Assembly (NCBI GenBank): GCA_934320895.1
Contig: CAKRFY010000029.1
Location: forward strand, 1 to 38,607
From: an uncultured Lachnospiraceae bacterium
GTDB taxonomy: Bacteria > Bacillota > Clostridia > Lachnospirales > Lachnospiraceae
Direction: 5' to 3'
Length of the DNA stretch: 38,607 nt
The notes beneath the pieces are model-generated. The model was not told the DNA's origin and ran no database searches. It was given only the letters and a program-made list of their open reading frames with translations. Both the position numbers and the translations under genes were made by a program. Positions within the stretch are counted from its first letter, which is position 1. Every line of letters begins with the position of its first letter. Below are positions 27,196-36,345 of the stretch, piece by piece.

Positions 27196-28575
27196 TTAAA
27201 AACCTCCTTCTTCTTTATAAGACTTGCTGTTTCTATATGTGAACAGTGCTCCTATTGCCAGAATGATAAATGTCATTATTCCTATTACCGCACCAATATT
27301 ATAGTACTGTTTATCAATCGTCAATTTGTAAAGCCATGTTACCAAAAGATCTGTTTTACCTGCTGTTGACGACAGGTCAGTGACTGGATCTCCTCCTGAA
27401 AGAAGATAGATAACATTAAAGTTATTTACATTTCCTGTAAATGTTACAATAAGATAAGGAGTTGTAACATAGAGCATATATGGAAGTGTAATTTTTGTAA
27501 ATATCTGAAATGCATTCGCACCATCTACTCTCGCAGCCTCATAAAGTTCTGCTGGAATATTTTGTAAAACACCTGTTAACTGAAGCAATGTATATGGCAC
27601 ACCAACCCAGATATTAATAACAATCACAGTAACTCTTGCCCATGTAGGATCTGTAAAAAACGGAAGACTTGCATCACTTGCAATAAGTCCCATATTTCTT
27701 AAAAGTACATTGATAGCACCCTCAGGCTGTAACATAGTACGCATGATCAAAAGCGATACAAACATTGGCACTGCACATGAAAGCACAAAACAAAATCTCC
27801 AAAATGATTTTGCACGAGTTCCTTCTCTGTTAATAAGCAGCGATAAGATCATTCCGAAAATATAATTACTGAATGTTGCAAAAAACGCCCATACTATCGT
27901 CCAGCCGAGCACTGACCAAAATGTACTTCCAAGCATACTTCCCGAATCAAACAATGTCTTGAAATTGTCAAGTCCTACCCAGTCAAATAGCATTAAATGA
28001 TTTCCAATACGGCTATAATTTGTAAATGCCATACAGATCATAAAAATCAACGGCAACACAGTAAATACAAAAACAAATGCTGTAGATGGTGTCATGAACA
28101 GACGGTAAAGATTTTCATGTAAAAGAGATTTTAAATCTTCTGCAAATGTATTTACATGCTTTCCTCCTTTGTGAAGGCACTCTGCCTTATAGGCACTTTT
28201 TAAAGCACCCCTCCACGCAAAGAACATAAGTACAGTGATCAGAATGGTTGTAACACCATATAAAAGTATTAAAACTGACTGGTCACCTTTTGTATAGAGA
28301 TATACCTGCTTAGCTTCATCCCATATTTCTTTTTGCTCTACTGTTCCAAGGGTTCTAAGTCCTCCGATAAAACCAATACCGTTTATCACCATAAATACGA
28401 TATATGCAATTTCAACCGCCAGATAAAGTAGCCCTTTTATTATCTGCCCATGTACGATATTTCCAAATCCCATAAGAATCATAGAAAGTTTTGTCTCTAA
28501 TCCACCTTTTTTTACTGCATTTGTGCAAGTATACGGTGTTGGAAATTCATTGACTCTTTTCTTAAATATATTCAT
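27196..28575 (-). CDS. ABC maltodextrin importer, permease (MalF type)
   Basis: The protein has about 459 residues and roughly eight transmembrane segments: two extra N-terminal ones (about 35-60 and 100-125), then the six-helix permease core with the EAA loop EAARVDGANAFQIFTKITLPYML. The large periplasmic loop of E. coli MalF is absent, as usual in Gram-positives. I choose the ATG at 28575 (MNIFKKRVNEF) because GAGG is eight bases upstream; the GTG at 28584 is closer to it than normal. It pairs with the MalG-type permease to form the membrane channel. Confidence 0.9.
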   Translation of the reverse strand: MNIFKKRVNEFPTPYTCTNAVKKGGLETKLSMILMGFGNIVHGQIIKGLLYLAVEIAYIVFMVINGIGFIGGLRTLGTVEQKEIWDEAKQVYLYTKGDQSVLILLYGVTTILITVLMFFAWRGALKSAYKAECLHKGGKHVNTFAEDLKSLLHENLYRLFMTPSTAFVFVFTVLPLIFMICMAFTNYSRIGNHLMLFDWVGLDNFKTLFDSGSMLGSTFWSVLGWTIVWAFFATFSNYIFGMILSLLINREGTRAKSFWRFCFVLSCAVPMFVSLLIMRTMLQPEGAINVLLRNMGLIASDASLPFFTDPTWARVTVIVINIWVGVPYTLLQLTGVLQNIPAELYEAARVDGANAFQIFTKITLPYMLYVTTPYLIVTFTGNVNNFNVIYLLSGGDPVTDLSSTAGKTDLLVTWLYKLTIDKQYYNIGAVIGIMTFIILAIGALFTYRNSKSYKEEGGF

Positions 28576-28587
28576 CCCATTCACCTC

Positions 28588-29832
28588 TTAATTTATTCCA
28601 TTGCTATTCATTGCTTTATTCATTGCTTCAGTCTGCTTTTGCGCATTGTTATGTTTAACACTCTTATTGCGTATACCTTTTCCCATGTTTTCAACAGGTG
28701 TCCAGCAATTATTCATCGCAGCTACAAACGGCTGAAGAACTGATGTATTGTTAAATGTATCATTCTGCGCTTTTACAAGCGGATCAGATGCTATATCTTT
28801 CTCAGCTAAAAGTTTTGTGTTACATGGAATAACAGTTCTGATTTTATAATGTGCTCTCTGCGCATCCGTTCCTCCAAGGTAAACAGCAAGTGCAACAGCC
28901 TGTTCCATGTATTCGCTCTGTGAATTTACTCCAATTGCTTTTGAACCTGCATAAGCTAACATCTGCTTTTCTTTTCCATTGATCGTATATGTAGGAAGCG
29001 ATGCCACTCCCATATTATCTCCAAGAGCTTCTTTTACTGCATTTGCATCCCACGAACCAGTAAACATCGCATTTACACTGCCATCTCTAAGTCCTGCAAG
29101 TGCTGAACCATCTGCATCAATTTTAAAATTCTTATTTCCGGCAAGATCAATAACATAGTCAGTTGCCTCAACAGCCTTTTTACCACTAAAATCAACACCC
29201 TTAGATTCATCTGTTCCATCCCCAAATAATGTGCAGCCATTTCCAAGATAAAATGCCGGCAAATACCACGAATTTACTAACGGGAACGAAACTGTTCCTT
29301 TTTTCAGCATTGTATCCAGATTTTTCACATCATCTTCTGAAAAAACTGATTTATCATAAAACATATACCATGTATTTGTTGTAAACGGAACACCGTAAAG
29401 CTCACCGTCAAGCTTCAACGAATCTAAAAGTTCCTTTGAATTAGTTGACTCAATCTCCTCTTTATATTTTCCTCCAAATTTTGCAACCGCTTTTGCATCT
29501 GTAAGTGTTGTAATACGGTCATTCGCATACATAAACACATCTGCACTGGCATTAAGATCTTGTGCTACCTGATCTGCTGCTGTTGCCTCGTCTGCAACAC
29601 CATACACAAAAGTAATATCCCACTCCGGATGCTCTTTCGCAAAATTATTGCACATTTTTTGCAGCCATTCGCCACTATCTTTTGACTGGTCCTCAGAAGG
29701 TGACCATACCATCAATCTGACCTTTTGTGCTTCTTTACCTGTTGTACTTCGACCACATCCTGTAAGACCTGCTATCGCCAGACTCACAGCCATGATTCCT
29801 GTTAGAAATGCTGCCATTCCTCTTTTCATCAT
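28588..29832 (-). CDS. ABC maltodextrin importer, substrate-binding lipoprotein (MalE type)
   Basis: From the ATG at 29832 the protein has 414 residues, with a lipoprotein signal MMKRGMAAFLTGIMAVSLAI and lipobox LTGC; GAAGGAAT lies upstream. Earlier in-frame starts would put a lysine-rich tail before the signal and are unlikely. The mature part shows an extracellular solute-binding family 1 fold (VRLMVWSPSEDQ, DVFMYANDRITTL, GVPFTTNTWYMFYDKSVF, GSKAIGVNSQS). It probably captures malto-oligosaccharides at the membrane. It is the first gene of the sugar operon, behind a near-consensus promoter. Confidence 0.9.
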   Translation of the reverse strand: MMKRGMAAFLTGIMAVSLAIAGLTGCGRSTTGKEAQKVRLMVWSPSEDQSKDSGEWLQKMCNNFAKEHPEWDITFVYGVADEATAADQVAQDLNASADVFMYANDRITTLTDAKAVAKFGGKYKEEIESTNSKELLDSLKLDGELYGVPFTTNTWYMFYDKSVFSEDDVKNLDTMLKKGTVSFPLVNSWYLPAFYLGNGCTLFGDGTDESKGVDFSGKKAVEATDYVIDLAGNKNFKIDADGSALAGLRDGSVNAMFTGSWDANAVKEALGDNMGVASLPTYTINGKEKQMLAYAGSKAIGVNSQSEYMEQAVALAVYLGGTDAQRAHYKIRTVIPCNTKLLAEKDIASDPLVKAQNDTFNNTSVLQPFVAAMNNCWTPVENMGKGIRNKSVKHNNAQKQTEAMNKAMNSNGIN

Positions 29833-29865
29833 TTTTATTCCTTCTTCCTTTCTCTGTTTTATTTT

Positions 29866-29881
29866 GTTTCGTTTTGTTTCG
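29866..29881. promoter_or_regulatory. Candidate regulator half-sites downstream of the malE promoter
   Basis: GTTTCG occurs at 29866-29871 and 29876-29881, one helical turn apart, just downstream of the probable malE transcription start near 29883. An inverted copy, CGAAAC, lies at 30008-30013 upstream of the regulator promoter. LacI-family operators contain a central CG, so these may be recognised by the neighbouring regulator; no full palindrome is present. Confidence 0.3.
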
Positions 29882-29889
29882 ACAGGCAT

Positions 29890-29918
29890 AATATATATCT
29901 TTTCCACTATTTTGTCAA
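29890..29918 (-). promoter_or_regulatory. Promoter of the maltodextrin operon
   Basis: On the minus strand a perfect TTGACA (29913-29918) and TATATT (29890-29895) lie exactly 17 bp apart. It would give a leader of about 50 bases before the malE start. Repression by the divergent LacI-family protein is plausible. Confidence 0.75.
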
Positions 29919-30039
29919 TCATTTTCATTTTTTTACATTTATTTTTAGTACTTTTATACAATTTATATCTGGTATTTTTGTGCAACATTTGTATTTTATT
30001 GCTTTTGCGAAACTTATCTAAATTTTATATTATCAATTA

Positions 30040-30068
30040 TTGCATTTTATCATAGTATTATATATAAT
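30040..30068 (+). promoter_or_regulatory. Promoter of the LacI-family regulator gene
   Basis: TTGCAT (30040-30045) and a perfect TATAAT (30063-30068) are 17 bp apart on the plus strand, about 40 bases before the start codon. It is divergent to the malE promoter. Confidence 0.75.
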
Positions 30069-30111
30069 GCAGATAGAATATTTTTCCTATTTTCTGAAAG
30101 GATATCAATTT

Positions 30112-31125
30112 ATGACTACTATACAAGATATAGCTGATAAGCTGGGAATTTCTAAGAGTACTGTATCAAAAGCACTCAACGATGCTCCTGACATCAGCGA
30201 AACTTTACGCAAACAGATTTTAGAAACCGCCGTAGCACTTGGATATACGAAATTGCGGCGTTATAAGAAAACAACAAAAAAAATATGTATTTTAATAGAA
30301 AAAGATAATATGCAGTATGAAGAACCACATCATTTTGCCTATGACATAATCATGGGGTTCCGGCAACTTGCTGAACCCTCTGGATTCGAGGTAGAAATTG
30401 TACCTATCAATATCAAAATGCAGCGAAATCAGCATTATGATGTTTTTATGTTAGAACACGATTGTGTCGGAGCCTTTGTGATAGGTTTTTCTCTTAATGA
30501 TCCATGGATAACCGACTTTAAAACAAGCCACACACCGGCTGTACTTTTTGATAATTATATCACAGGCAATCCTTATACAGCTTATGTAGGCATTGATAAT
30601 GATGAGAGTATGGAGCTTGCTGTATCATTCCTGAAAAAACTTGGTCACAGGAAAATTGCATATCTGAGCAGTTCTCTCGGCTCGCAGATCTTTCAAATGC
30701 GCCATGCAGCTTTCTTCCACGCAATGCATCAACACGGATTAAAAACCTCCTCAACCAACGCAGGATGCTCTTATTATCTGTCTGAATGTATTGAAAAACA
30801 CCTGCCACGCTTTTTAAAAAGTGGTATGACTGCCATCATATGCAGTCAGGATACTATCGCAAGTGCAGCTCTGATACAATGTCAGCAGCTCGGATATCAG
30901 GTACCTAACGATATTAGTATTATAGGATTTGATGACCTTCCGATTGCCGCATATACATCTCCGCCACTCACAACTATCCGTCAGGATCGTACAGAATTAG
31001 GAAAAAGTGGTTTTAATGCACTTTTCAGTCTGCTTAACAATATTTCAATAAGTACCTTTCTATTGCATGCACAATTGATCGAAAGAAAATCAACAGAAAT
31101 ATGTTCAAAAGTAGATATTTCATAA
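30112..31125 (+). CDS. LacI-family transcriptional regulator of the maltodextrin operon
   Basis: The 337-residue protein has an N-terminal helix-turn-helix (TIQDIADKLGISKSTVSKALNDAPDISE, residues 3-30) and a hinge, then a sugar-sensing periplasmic-binding-like domain (YVGIDNDESMELAVSFLKKLGHRKIAYLS, DISIIGFDDLPIAAYTSPPLTTIRQD). I use the ATG at 30112, nine bases after AAAGGA; the earlier ATG at 30040 lies within the promoter. Its divergent position next to malE indicates that it controls the operon, most likely as a maltose/maltodextrin-responsive repressor, though activators exist in the family. The DNA-binding helix and sensor domain look intact. Confidence 0.9.
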   Translation: MTTIQDIADKLGISKSTVSKALNDAPDISETLRKQILETAVALGYTKLRRYKKTTKKICILIEKDNMQYEEPHHFAYDIIMGFRQLAEPSGFEVEIVPINIKMQRNQHYDVFMLEHDCVGAFVIGFSLNDPWITDFKTSHTPAVLFDNYITGNPYTAYVGIDNDESMELAVSFLKKLGHRKIAYLSSSLGSQIFQMRHAAFFHAMHQHGLKTSSTNAGCSYYLSECIEKHLPRFLKSGMTAIICSQDTIASAALIQCQQLGYQVPNDISIIGFDDLPIAAYTSPPLTTIRQDRTELGKSGFNALFSLLNNISISTFLLHAQLIERKSTEICSKVDIS

Positions 31126-31165
31126 ACAAAATCTGAGTAGAGTATATCATATATCCGTTTTGTAT

Positions 31166-31202
31166 AAAAAGTCCGTCAAGTACAATGCCTGACGGACTTT
31201 TT
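31166..31202. terminator. Bidirectional terminator between regulator and lepA
   Basis: The arm AAAAAGTCCGTCA (31166-31178) and its complement (31190-31202) form a 13-bp perfect stem with A and T runs on both sides, so it can end both the rightward regulator gene and the leftward lepA gene. It marks one edge of the maltodextrin block. Confidence 0.9.
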
Positions 31203-31246
31203 ATATAATAAATGAAATTTATAATAAATACTTTAGCTGCAATGCT

Positions 31247-33061
31247 CTATTCTTCATCCAGCTTTAACACACTCATAAACGCCTGCTGTGGAATTTCTAC
31301 ATTTCCGAACTGACGCATTCTCTTTTTACCTTCCTTCTGTTTTTCAAGAAGTTTTCTCTTTCTTGAGATATCACCACCATAACACTTGGCAAGCACATCT
31401 TTTCTCATTGCTCTTACTGTCTCTCTTGCAATAACTTTTCCGCCAACTGCTGCCTGAATAGGTATCTCAAAGAGCTGTCTAGGTATCTCATTCTTAAGTT
31501 TCTCACACATCTTTCTTCCACGCTCGTATGCCGTATCTGCGTGAAGAATAAATGAAAGTGCATCTATTTCTTCTTTGTTTATGAGGATATCAAGTTTTAC
31601 AAGTTTTGAAGGAACATATCCCTTCATTTCGTAATCAAGCGACGCATATCCTCTTGAACGTGATTTGAGTGCATCAAAGAAATCATAAATGATCTCGTTA
31701 AGTGGAAGGTCATATTTAAGAAGTGCCCTTGACTCCTCCATATATTCCATTCCTATATAAACACCTCGTCTTTCCTGACAAAGTGTCATTATCGCTCCTA
31801 CAAACTCTTTTGTAACCATGATCTCGGCTGAAACCATAGGTTCTTCCATATGCTCGATTTCTGACGGATCAGGAAGATTTGACGGATTTGTGACCTCTAT
31901 CATCTCACCATTTGTCTTGTAAACATGATATATAACGCCTGGTGCTGTAGTTACAAGGTCAAGATTGTACTCTCTCTCAAGTCTTTCCTGAATGATCTCA
32001 AGATGCAAAAGACCAAGGAAACCGCATCTGAAACCAAAACCAAGAGCAATAGAAGTCTCAGCTTCAAATTGGAGTGCGGCATCATTCAACTGAAGCTTTT
32101 CAAGTGCATCCCTCAGATCCGGATATTTAGCACCATCTGCCGGATAAAGTCCACAGTAAACCATCGGCTGAACTTTCTTATATCCCGGAAGTGCCTCGTC
32201 ACAGGGATCTTCCTCAAGTGTAACAGTATCGCCGACTCTTGTATCACTTACATTCTTAAGACTTGCTGTGATATAGCCTACCATTCCTGCTGAAAGTTCA
32301 TCAGACGGAATAAACTGACCTGCTCCAAAGATTCCGACCTCGACAACATCCGCTTTTGCACCCGTTGCCATCATCCTTATCTCGTCACCCTTTTTGACAC
32401 ATCCATCAAATATACGGCAAAATATGATAACACCCTTATAAGCATCATATAAAGAATCAAAAATAAGTGCCTTAAGCGGCTTTTCCGGATCTCCTGATGG
32501 TGCCGGTATCTTCTTTACTATCTGCTCTAAAACCTCATCTATATTCGTTCCCATCTTCGCCGAGATAAGAGGTGCATCCTCGGCATCAAGACCGATAACA
32601 TCCTCTATCTCGCTTTTAACTCTCTCAGGCTCTGCACTTGGAAGATCTATCTTATTTATGACAGGCATTATCTCAAGGTCATGGTCAAGTGCAAGATAAC
32701 AGTTTGCAAGTGTCTGTGCTTCTATTCCCTGTGCCGCATCAACAATAAGTATAGCACCCTCACAGGCTGCAAGGCTTCTTGAAACTTCATAATTGAAATC
32801 CACATGCCCCGGCGTGTCGATAAGATTAAATATATATTCCTCACCATCTTTTGCCTTATATACGATACGCACCGTCTGCGCTTTTATTGTGATACCACGC
32901 TCACGCTCAAGTTCCATATTGTCAAGAACCTGTGCCTGCATCTCCCTGCTGGTAAGAAGCCCCGTCTTTTCAATGATACGGTCTGCAAGTGTAGATTTAC
33001 CGTGGTCTATATGTGCTACGATACAAAAATTTCTGATATTGGACTGTTTAATTCTCTCCAT
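31247..33061 (-). CDS. lepA: Elongation factor 4 (LepA GTPase)
   Basis: LepA/EF4 is a ribosome-associated GTPase influencing initiation and back-translocation. The 604-residue protein has [48 protein letters not shown] and NKIDLPSA, and the LepA-specific C-terminus ([36 protein letters not shown]). GGAGG precedes the ATG. A good promoter lies at 33102-33131. In many Firmicutes hemW follows directly; here the terminator and the maltodextrin block come instead. Confidence 0.97.
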   Translation of the reverse strand: MERIKQSNIRNFCIVAHIDHGKSTLADRIIEKTGLLTSREMQAQVLDNMELERERGITIKAQTVRIVYKAKDGEEYIFNLIDTPGHVDFNYEVSRSLAACEGAILIVDAAQGIEAQTLANCYLALDHDLEIMPVINKIDLPSAEPERVKSEIEDVIGLDAEDAPLISAKMGTNIDEVLEQIVKKIPAPSGDPEKPLKALIFDSLYDAYKGVIIFCRIFDGCVKKGDEIRMMATGAKADVVEVGIFGAGQFIPSDELSAGMVGYITASLKNVSDTRVGDTVTLEEDPCDEALPGYKKVQPMVYCGLYPADGAKYPDLRDALEKLQLNDAALQFEAETSIALGFGFRCGFLGLLHLEIIQERLEREYNLDLVTTAPGVIYHVYKTNGEMIEVTNPSNLPDPSEIEHMEEPMVSAEIMVTKEFVGAIMTLCQERRGVYIGMEYMEESRALLKYDLPLNEIIYDFFDALKSRSRGYASLDYEMKGYVPSKLVKLDILINKEEIDALSFILHADTAYERGRKMCEKLKNEIPRQLFEIPIQAAVGGKVIARETVRAMRKDVLAKCYGGDISRKRKLLEKQKEGKKRMRQFGNVEIPQQAFMSVLKLDEE

Positions 33062-33101
33062 TGTATTCTGTATTCCTCCACTGTTTTTTCCATTGTTTTT
33101 T

Positions 33102-33131
33102 ATTGTATCACATACGGCGGTTATCAGTCAA
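33102..33131 (-). promoter_or_regulatory. Promoter of lepA
   Basis: On the minus strand TTGACT (33126-33131) and TACAAT (33102-33107) are 18 bp apart, and TGA just before the -10 makes an extended -10. It gives lepA its own vegetative expression, separate from the sporulation genes upstream. Confidence 0.7.
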
Positions 33132-33190
33132 AACATTTTGCTCAATCAGCACTTCCTTAATTTCTAATGCAAAGTCATATTAAGACATTT

Positions 33191-34483
33191 TTATTTTCCA
33201 CTAAGTACCTTATCTATCACTCCAGCAAGATGCGGCATGGCATTTTTTGCCTCCTGCAATGTATTATTTTCATTTCCAAGTTCTATCAGAAGTGCCCTCT
33301 TTCTAAGATGCAGATTATAGCGATAACCTTTAAGATAAACCGGTTTTGCAAAATCGTTATAGTTTTCCATGCATTTTAATTTAAGCTGAAGGCTGAATGC
33401 AAGATTATATTGAAGATTCGGGTTATAAAGGTATCCTATATTCCCGCTGCGGTTTCTTGACAGACCATTAAAAAACATTACCTGTGCAGTTCTCTTTCCA
33501 TTTATGACAGTTGTTCTATGAACTTTATTTCCTACGCCATCTCTGTGTAGATCTATTATGACCTGTATTGAAGGATATTTTTGTAATGTCCTTCTTACCT
33601 TCTCTGCTGCATTATTGTAAGCTCTGTTTCTATCTATCCTGCCATTTATTATATCATATCTTGTTGTATCATGTATTACATTGTAACCATGCTTTTTCAA
33701 ATAATATGTAAGTGTGGTTCCGACGCCCACGATCGACTGGCTTACCACACCATTTTTACTGTCACAAAATGCTTCAGAACCTCCGTGTGTGTGAAATATA
33801 AGTATCTGTGGTTTGTTTTTGTTTTTCTTTATCCTTAAGTCTGCTGATAAAAGTTTTTTAACATTAAACACTTTATTGTCTATAGAAGTCGATGAATCTG
33901 CTATATAAAAATTTTTTAACATATAATTCCTGTTAAGTCCTTTTTTCAAAGTATTTATTTTATTTATATTTGACTTTAATGATACCTTGCTGTTATGACT
34001 TATGACAATATCTTTCCTTTTTATTTTTTCATTATCTCCTTTTAACTTAATTTCATTTTTCGCTGCCTCGTTTTCTTTTTTTGCAAGTTCTAGATCCTCA
34101 TTTTCTTCCTGACATGCCTGCATATATAGCTGTTCACCAGACATGCCGCTCCATGTATTCTTCCGACTGTTTATGCCTGCCCATGTCATAGCTGTCTTCT
34201 CAGCATTTTTTTCAGCAATACTCTGAAATCTGTTTCCATTTTCAACAAGGTATGAAATTCCAGAGCTTGTTTCCGTTATAAATCTGAGCAAAAAGGGTAC
34301 ATCGCTTCCATTTTTTGCCATACTTATAACCGAAGAATTTGAATACCCAAAGTCTATTAATCCATCTGCCAACATATTTTTTGCTTTACCTGCAATATTT
34401 AATTTTTCAAGCCTGACTATAAAGAAACTTGTCACCCATACGATAACAAAAGCTACAATAACGATTTTTTTTGTATTTTTCAT
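33191..34483 (-). CDS. spoIIP: Stage II sporulation protein P
   Basis: SpoIIP is a membrane-bound amidase/endopeptidase that, with SpoIID and SpoIIM, degrades septal peptidoglycan during engulfment. From the ATG at 34483 (MKNTKKIVIVAFVIVW, AAAGGA eight bases upstream) it has 430 residues, one N-terminal transmembrane segment (about 6-22), a long charged linker, and the catalytic domain: ILIFHTHGGSEAF, SIVGVGTTLTYYLKKHGYNV and VIIDLHRDGVG. The first motif reads HTH followed by three residues before Glu, one more than the HTHxxE I expect for the family. It lies between gpr and lepA, the canonical order. Confidence 0.93.
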   Translation of the reverse strand: MKNTKKIVIVAFVIVWVTSFFIVRLEKLNIAGKAKNMLADGLIDFGYSNSSVISMAKNGSDVPFLLRFITETSSGISYLVENGNRFQSIAEKNAEKTAMTWAGINSRKNTWSGMSGEQLYMQACQEENEDLELAKKENEAAKNEIKLKGDNEKIKRKDIVISHNSKVSLKSNINKINTLKKGLNRNYMLKNFYIADSSTSIDNKVFNVKKLLSADLRIKKNKNKPQILIFHTHGGSEAFCDSKNGVVSQSIVGVGTTLTYYLKKHGYNVIHDTTRYDIINGRIDRNRAYNNAAEKVRRTLQKYPSIQVIIDLHRDGVGNKVHRTTVINGKRTAQVMFFNGLSRNRSGNIGYLYNPNLQYNLAFSLQLKLKCMENYNDFAKPVYLKGYRYNLHLRKRALLIELGNENNTLQEAKNAMPHLAGVIDKVLSGK

Positions 34484-34707
34484 AAATAAAATCCTTTCGT
34501 TTTTTATAGTCGGAAACCCATCCATCCTAAGTAATGGATAGTTGACATATCATGTCCTTCTCTCCTTAACAGCAAACTCTCTGTAATGTTATAAACATAA
34601 ATATAGCATGAAAATCTTAACACTTTTACAACAGATATTGCCGTTATCACACGTTTTAAAATATCTTCTAAAATCAAAATATGCAAAAAAGTCTTTTTTT
34701 ATGATTT

Positions 34708-35688
34708 TTATACATTAACTATTTTTTGCAAAGCCCTGTTAAGCCCTCCGGCTATCGCTTTTCCAATAAAAAATATCTGTTCATCAATATCTTTTGGTGT
34801 CACAAAAAGACCACTGTATTTTTCATTTGACATCTGATTTAAGAATATATCTATATCATTCTGCGAAAATCCCTGCTTTAGAAGTGTTTCTTCTATACAG
34901 TCATACGCAACAGTTGCCATAGAAACAACTGTAGGAACGCCTATTGCAATGACCGGTATCCCCATGACATTTTCATCTATCTCTTTTCGTTTATTTCCAA
35001 CACCCGCGCCCGGAGATATTCCTGTATCTGTTATCTGAATAGTATGACATAATCTTTCCGTATGCCTTGAGCATAGCGAATCTATCACGACAATACAATC
35101 AAAGCCCCCAGCAGACACTAATTTTTTTATAATATCACACGTTTCCATACCCGTCTGTGATAAAACTCCGGGTGCTATCGCACATATACTTTCAGGTACT
35201 ATGTCTATATATTCTACAACTTTATTTCCAAGCATATCAGGCGTTGCATACCTGTTTCCAAGACCTGCTATCATAATCTTTTTGTTATTTTTGTATTTAA
35301 TATATAGTTCATTTTCTGTTTTTGTTTTATCTTCCCCACCAGCTTTACTAATATTGTCATAAACTATACTTTTATCTTTATCTGTAACTATTTCCTTTTT
35401 TACTATTTTTTCCATTATGATTTTTTCTATTATATCTGCAAGAACCTTTTCAAGGCCTGCCTCATCATCTTTTTCCCACTCCCTGTCAGAAAACTCAAGA
35501 GTGATATATTTTCCAACCGGCTTTCCCATGGCCTCTTTTCCATGTTCATCCTTGATATCAACCAAAGTCATTGTAATACCTGAAACCCCGGTATTCTCCT
35601 TTTTTATCTCAACCCCCGAAATCTCAACATTATCATCTGGAAAACTCTCTCTTACCTCAACCGCAAGATCTGTAACTCTGCTAAGCAT
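34708..35688 (-). CDS. gpr: Germination protease (GPR)
   Basis: GPR is made as a zymogen in the forespore and degrades small acid-soluble spore proteins at germination. The product (326 residues from the ATG at 35688, which has GGAGG four bases upstream) shows the A25 family patterns RVTDLAVEVRESF, MIAGLGNRYATPDMLGNKVVEYI, IAPGVLSQTGMET and VVIDSLCSRHTERLCHTIQITDTGISPGAGVGNKRKEI. The earlier ATG at 35727 lacks a ribosome binding site. I could not identify a convincing sigma-G promoter. Gap 34484-34707 to spoIIP holds no other gene that I can support. Confidence 0.95.
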   Translation of the reverse strand: MLSRVTDLAVEVRESFPDDNVEISGVEIKKENTGVSGITMTLVDIKDEHGKEAMGKPVGKYITLEFSDREWEKDDEAGLEKVLADIIEKIIMEKIVKKEIVTDKDKSIVYDNISKAGGEDKTKTENELYIKYKNNKKIMIAGLGNRYATPDMLGNKVVEYIDIVPESICAIAPGVLSQTGMETCDIIKKLVSAGGFDCIVVIDSLCSRHTERLCHTIQITDTGISPGAGVGNKRKEIDENVMGIPVIAIGVPTVVSMATVAYDCIEETLLKQGFSQNDIDIFLNQMSNEKYSGLFVTPKDIDEQIFFIGKAIAGGLNRALQKIVNV

Positions 35689-35895
35689 AAACCCTCCTAA
35701 AATAAATGTAACAAAACATAAATCCAAAATAACTATAATAATAGTTTGTATATTATTACCTATACATTATCACCATAGTTTTTATAAATACACACTCCAT
35801 TACCATGCACCTCTATTTAATCTCCCCGCAACCTCTTAAAAATATACAGTATATAATCCTCCTGACAAAAAAACAAAAATTTTTCCAAAAAAACC

Positions 35896-35924
35896 TTGAC
35901 AAATCACTTCAAAATCACTATGAT
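35896..35924 (+). promoter_or_regulatory. Promoter of rpsT
   Basis: A perfect TTGACA (35896-35901) and TATGAT (35919-35924) are separated by 17 bp. The start would be near 35931, giving a leader of about 70 bases. Confidence 0.8.
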
Positions 35925-35930
35925 AAATGA

Positions 35931-36001
35931 GTATGTTTACTTCAAAGCGACCGTGTCCGGTTTGATGAAACAAAAGATTTCACAATTGGGAGGTGTAAGA
36001 A
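35931..36001 (+). promoter_or_regulatory. rpsT leader with two small hairpins
   Basis: The leader contains ACCG/CGGT around a TGTC loop (35950-35961), extendable by CAA/TTG pairs, and TGAAA/TTTCA (35966-35982), then GGGAGG before the start. S20 mRNA leaders are autoregulated in some bacteria; whether this one is remains untested. Confidence 0.4.
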
Positions 36002-36265
36002 ATGGCTAACATTAAATCAGCAAAGAAAAGAATTTTAGTTGAGCGCAGAAATGCAGAGAGAAATAAAGCAATCAAGTCTAAAGTTAAGACAGCTATCAAA
36101 GGTGTTGACGCTGCTATCACAGCAGGAGACAAGGAAGCTGCTTCTAAGGCTTTAACAACAGCAATCTCTGAAATCAATAGAGCTGCAAGCAAGGGTGTTT
36201 TCCACAAGAAAACAGCTTCAAGAAAGATTTCTCGTATTACAATTGCTGTAAATAAAATCGCGTAA
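36002..36265 (+). CDS. rpsT: 30S ribosomal protein S20
   Basis: S20 is a helical primary-binding protein of the 30S subunit. The 87-residue product starts MANIKSAKKRILVERRNAERNKAIKS in the usual way and ends with GVFHKKTASRKISRITIAVNKIA. GGGAGGTG stands eight bases before the ATG. It is divergent from gpr, as in Bacillus and many Clostridia. Confidence 0.98.
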   Translation: MANIKSAKKRILVERRNAERNKAIKSKVKTAIKGVDAAITAGDKEAASKALTTAISEINRAASKGVFHKKTASRKISRITIAVNKIA

Positions 36266-36279
36266 TCTATTTAAAATTT

Positions 36280-36314
36280 AAAGAGTTGCCAATGGTGTGG
36301 GCAGCTCTTTTTTC
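36280..36314 (+). terminator. Terminator behind rpsT
   Basis: AAAGAGTTGCC (36280-36290) pairs with GGCAGCTCTTT (36300-36310) through 11 bp with one G-U, followed by a T run. The dCMP deaminase gene starts 32 bases later, so it needs read-through or its own promoter. Confidence 0.8.
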
Positions 36315-36345
36315 ATATACAAATAACTTTAACAGGAGATAACTA

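Noticed and set aside
30040..30111. Upstream in-frame ATG for the LacI-family gene
   Set aside because: It overlaps the promoter -35/-10 region and would put unrelated hydrophobic residues before the helix-turn-helix.
35691..35780. Sigma-G type promoter in front of gpr
   Set aside because: Only partial matches to the -35 and -10 consensus with unsuitable spacing were found.
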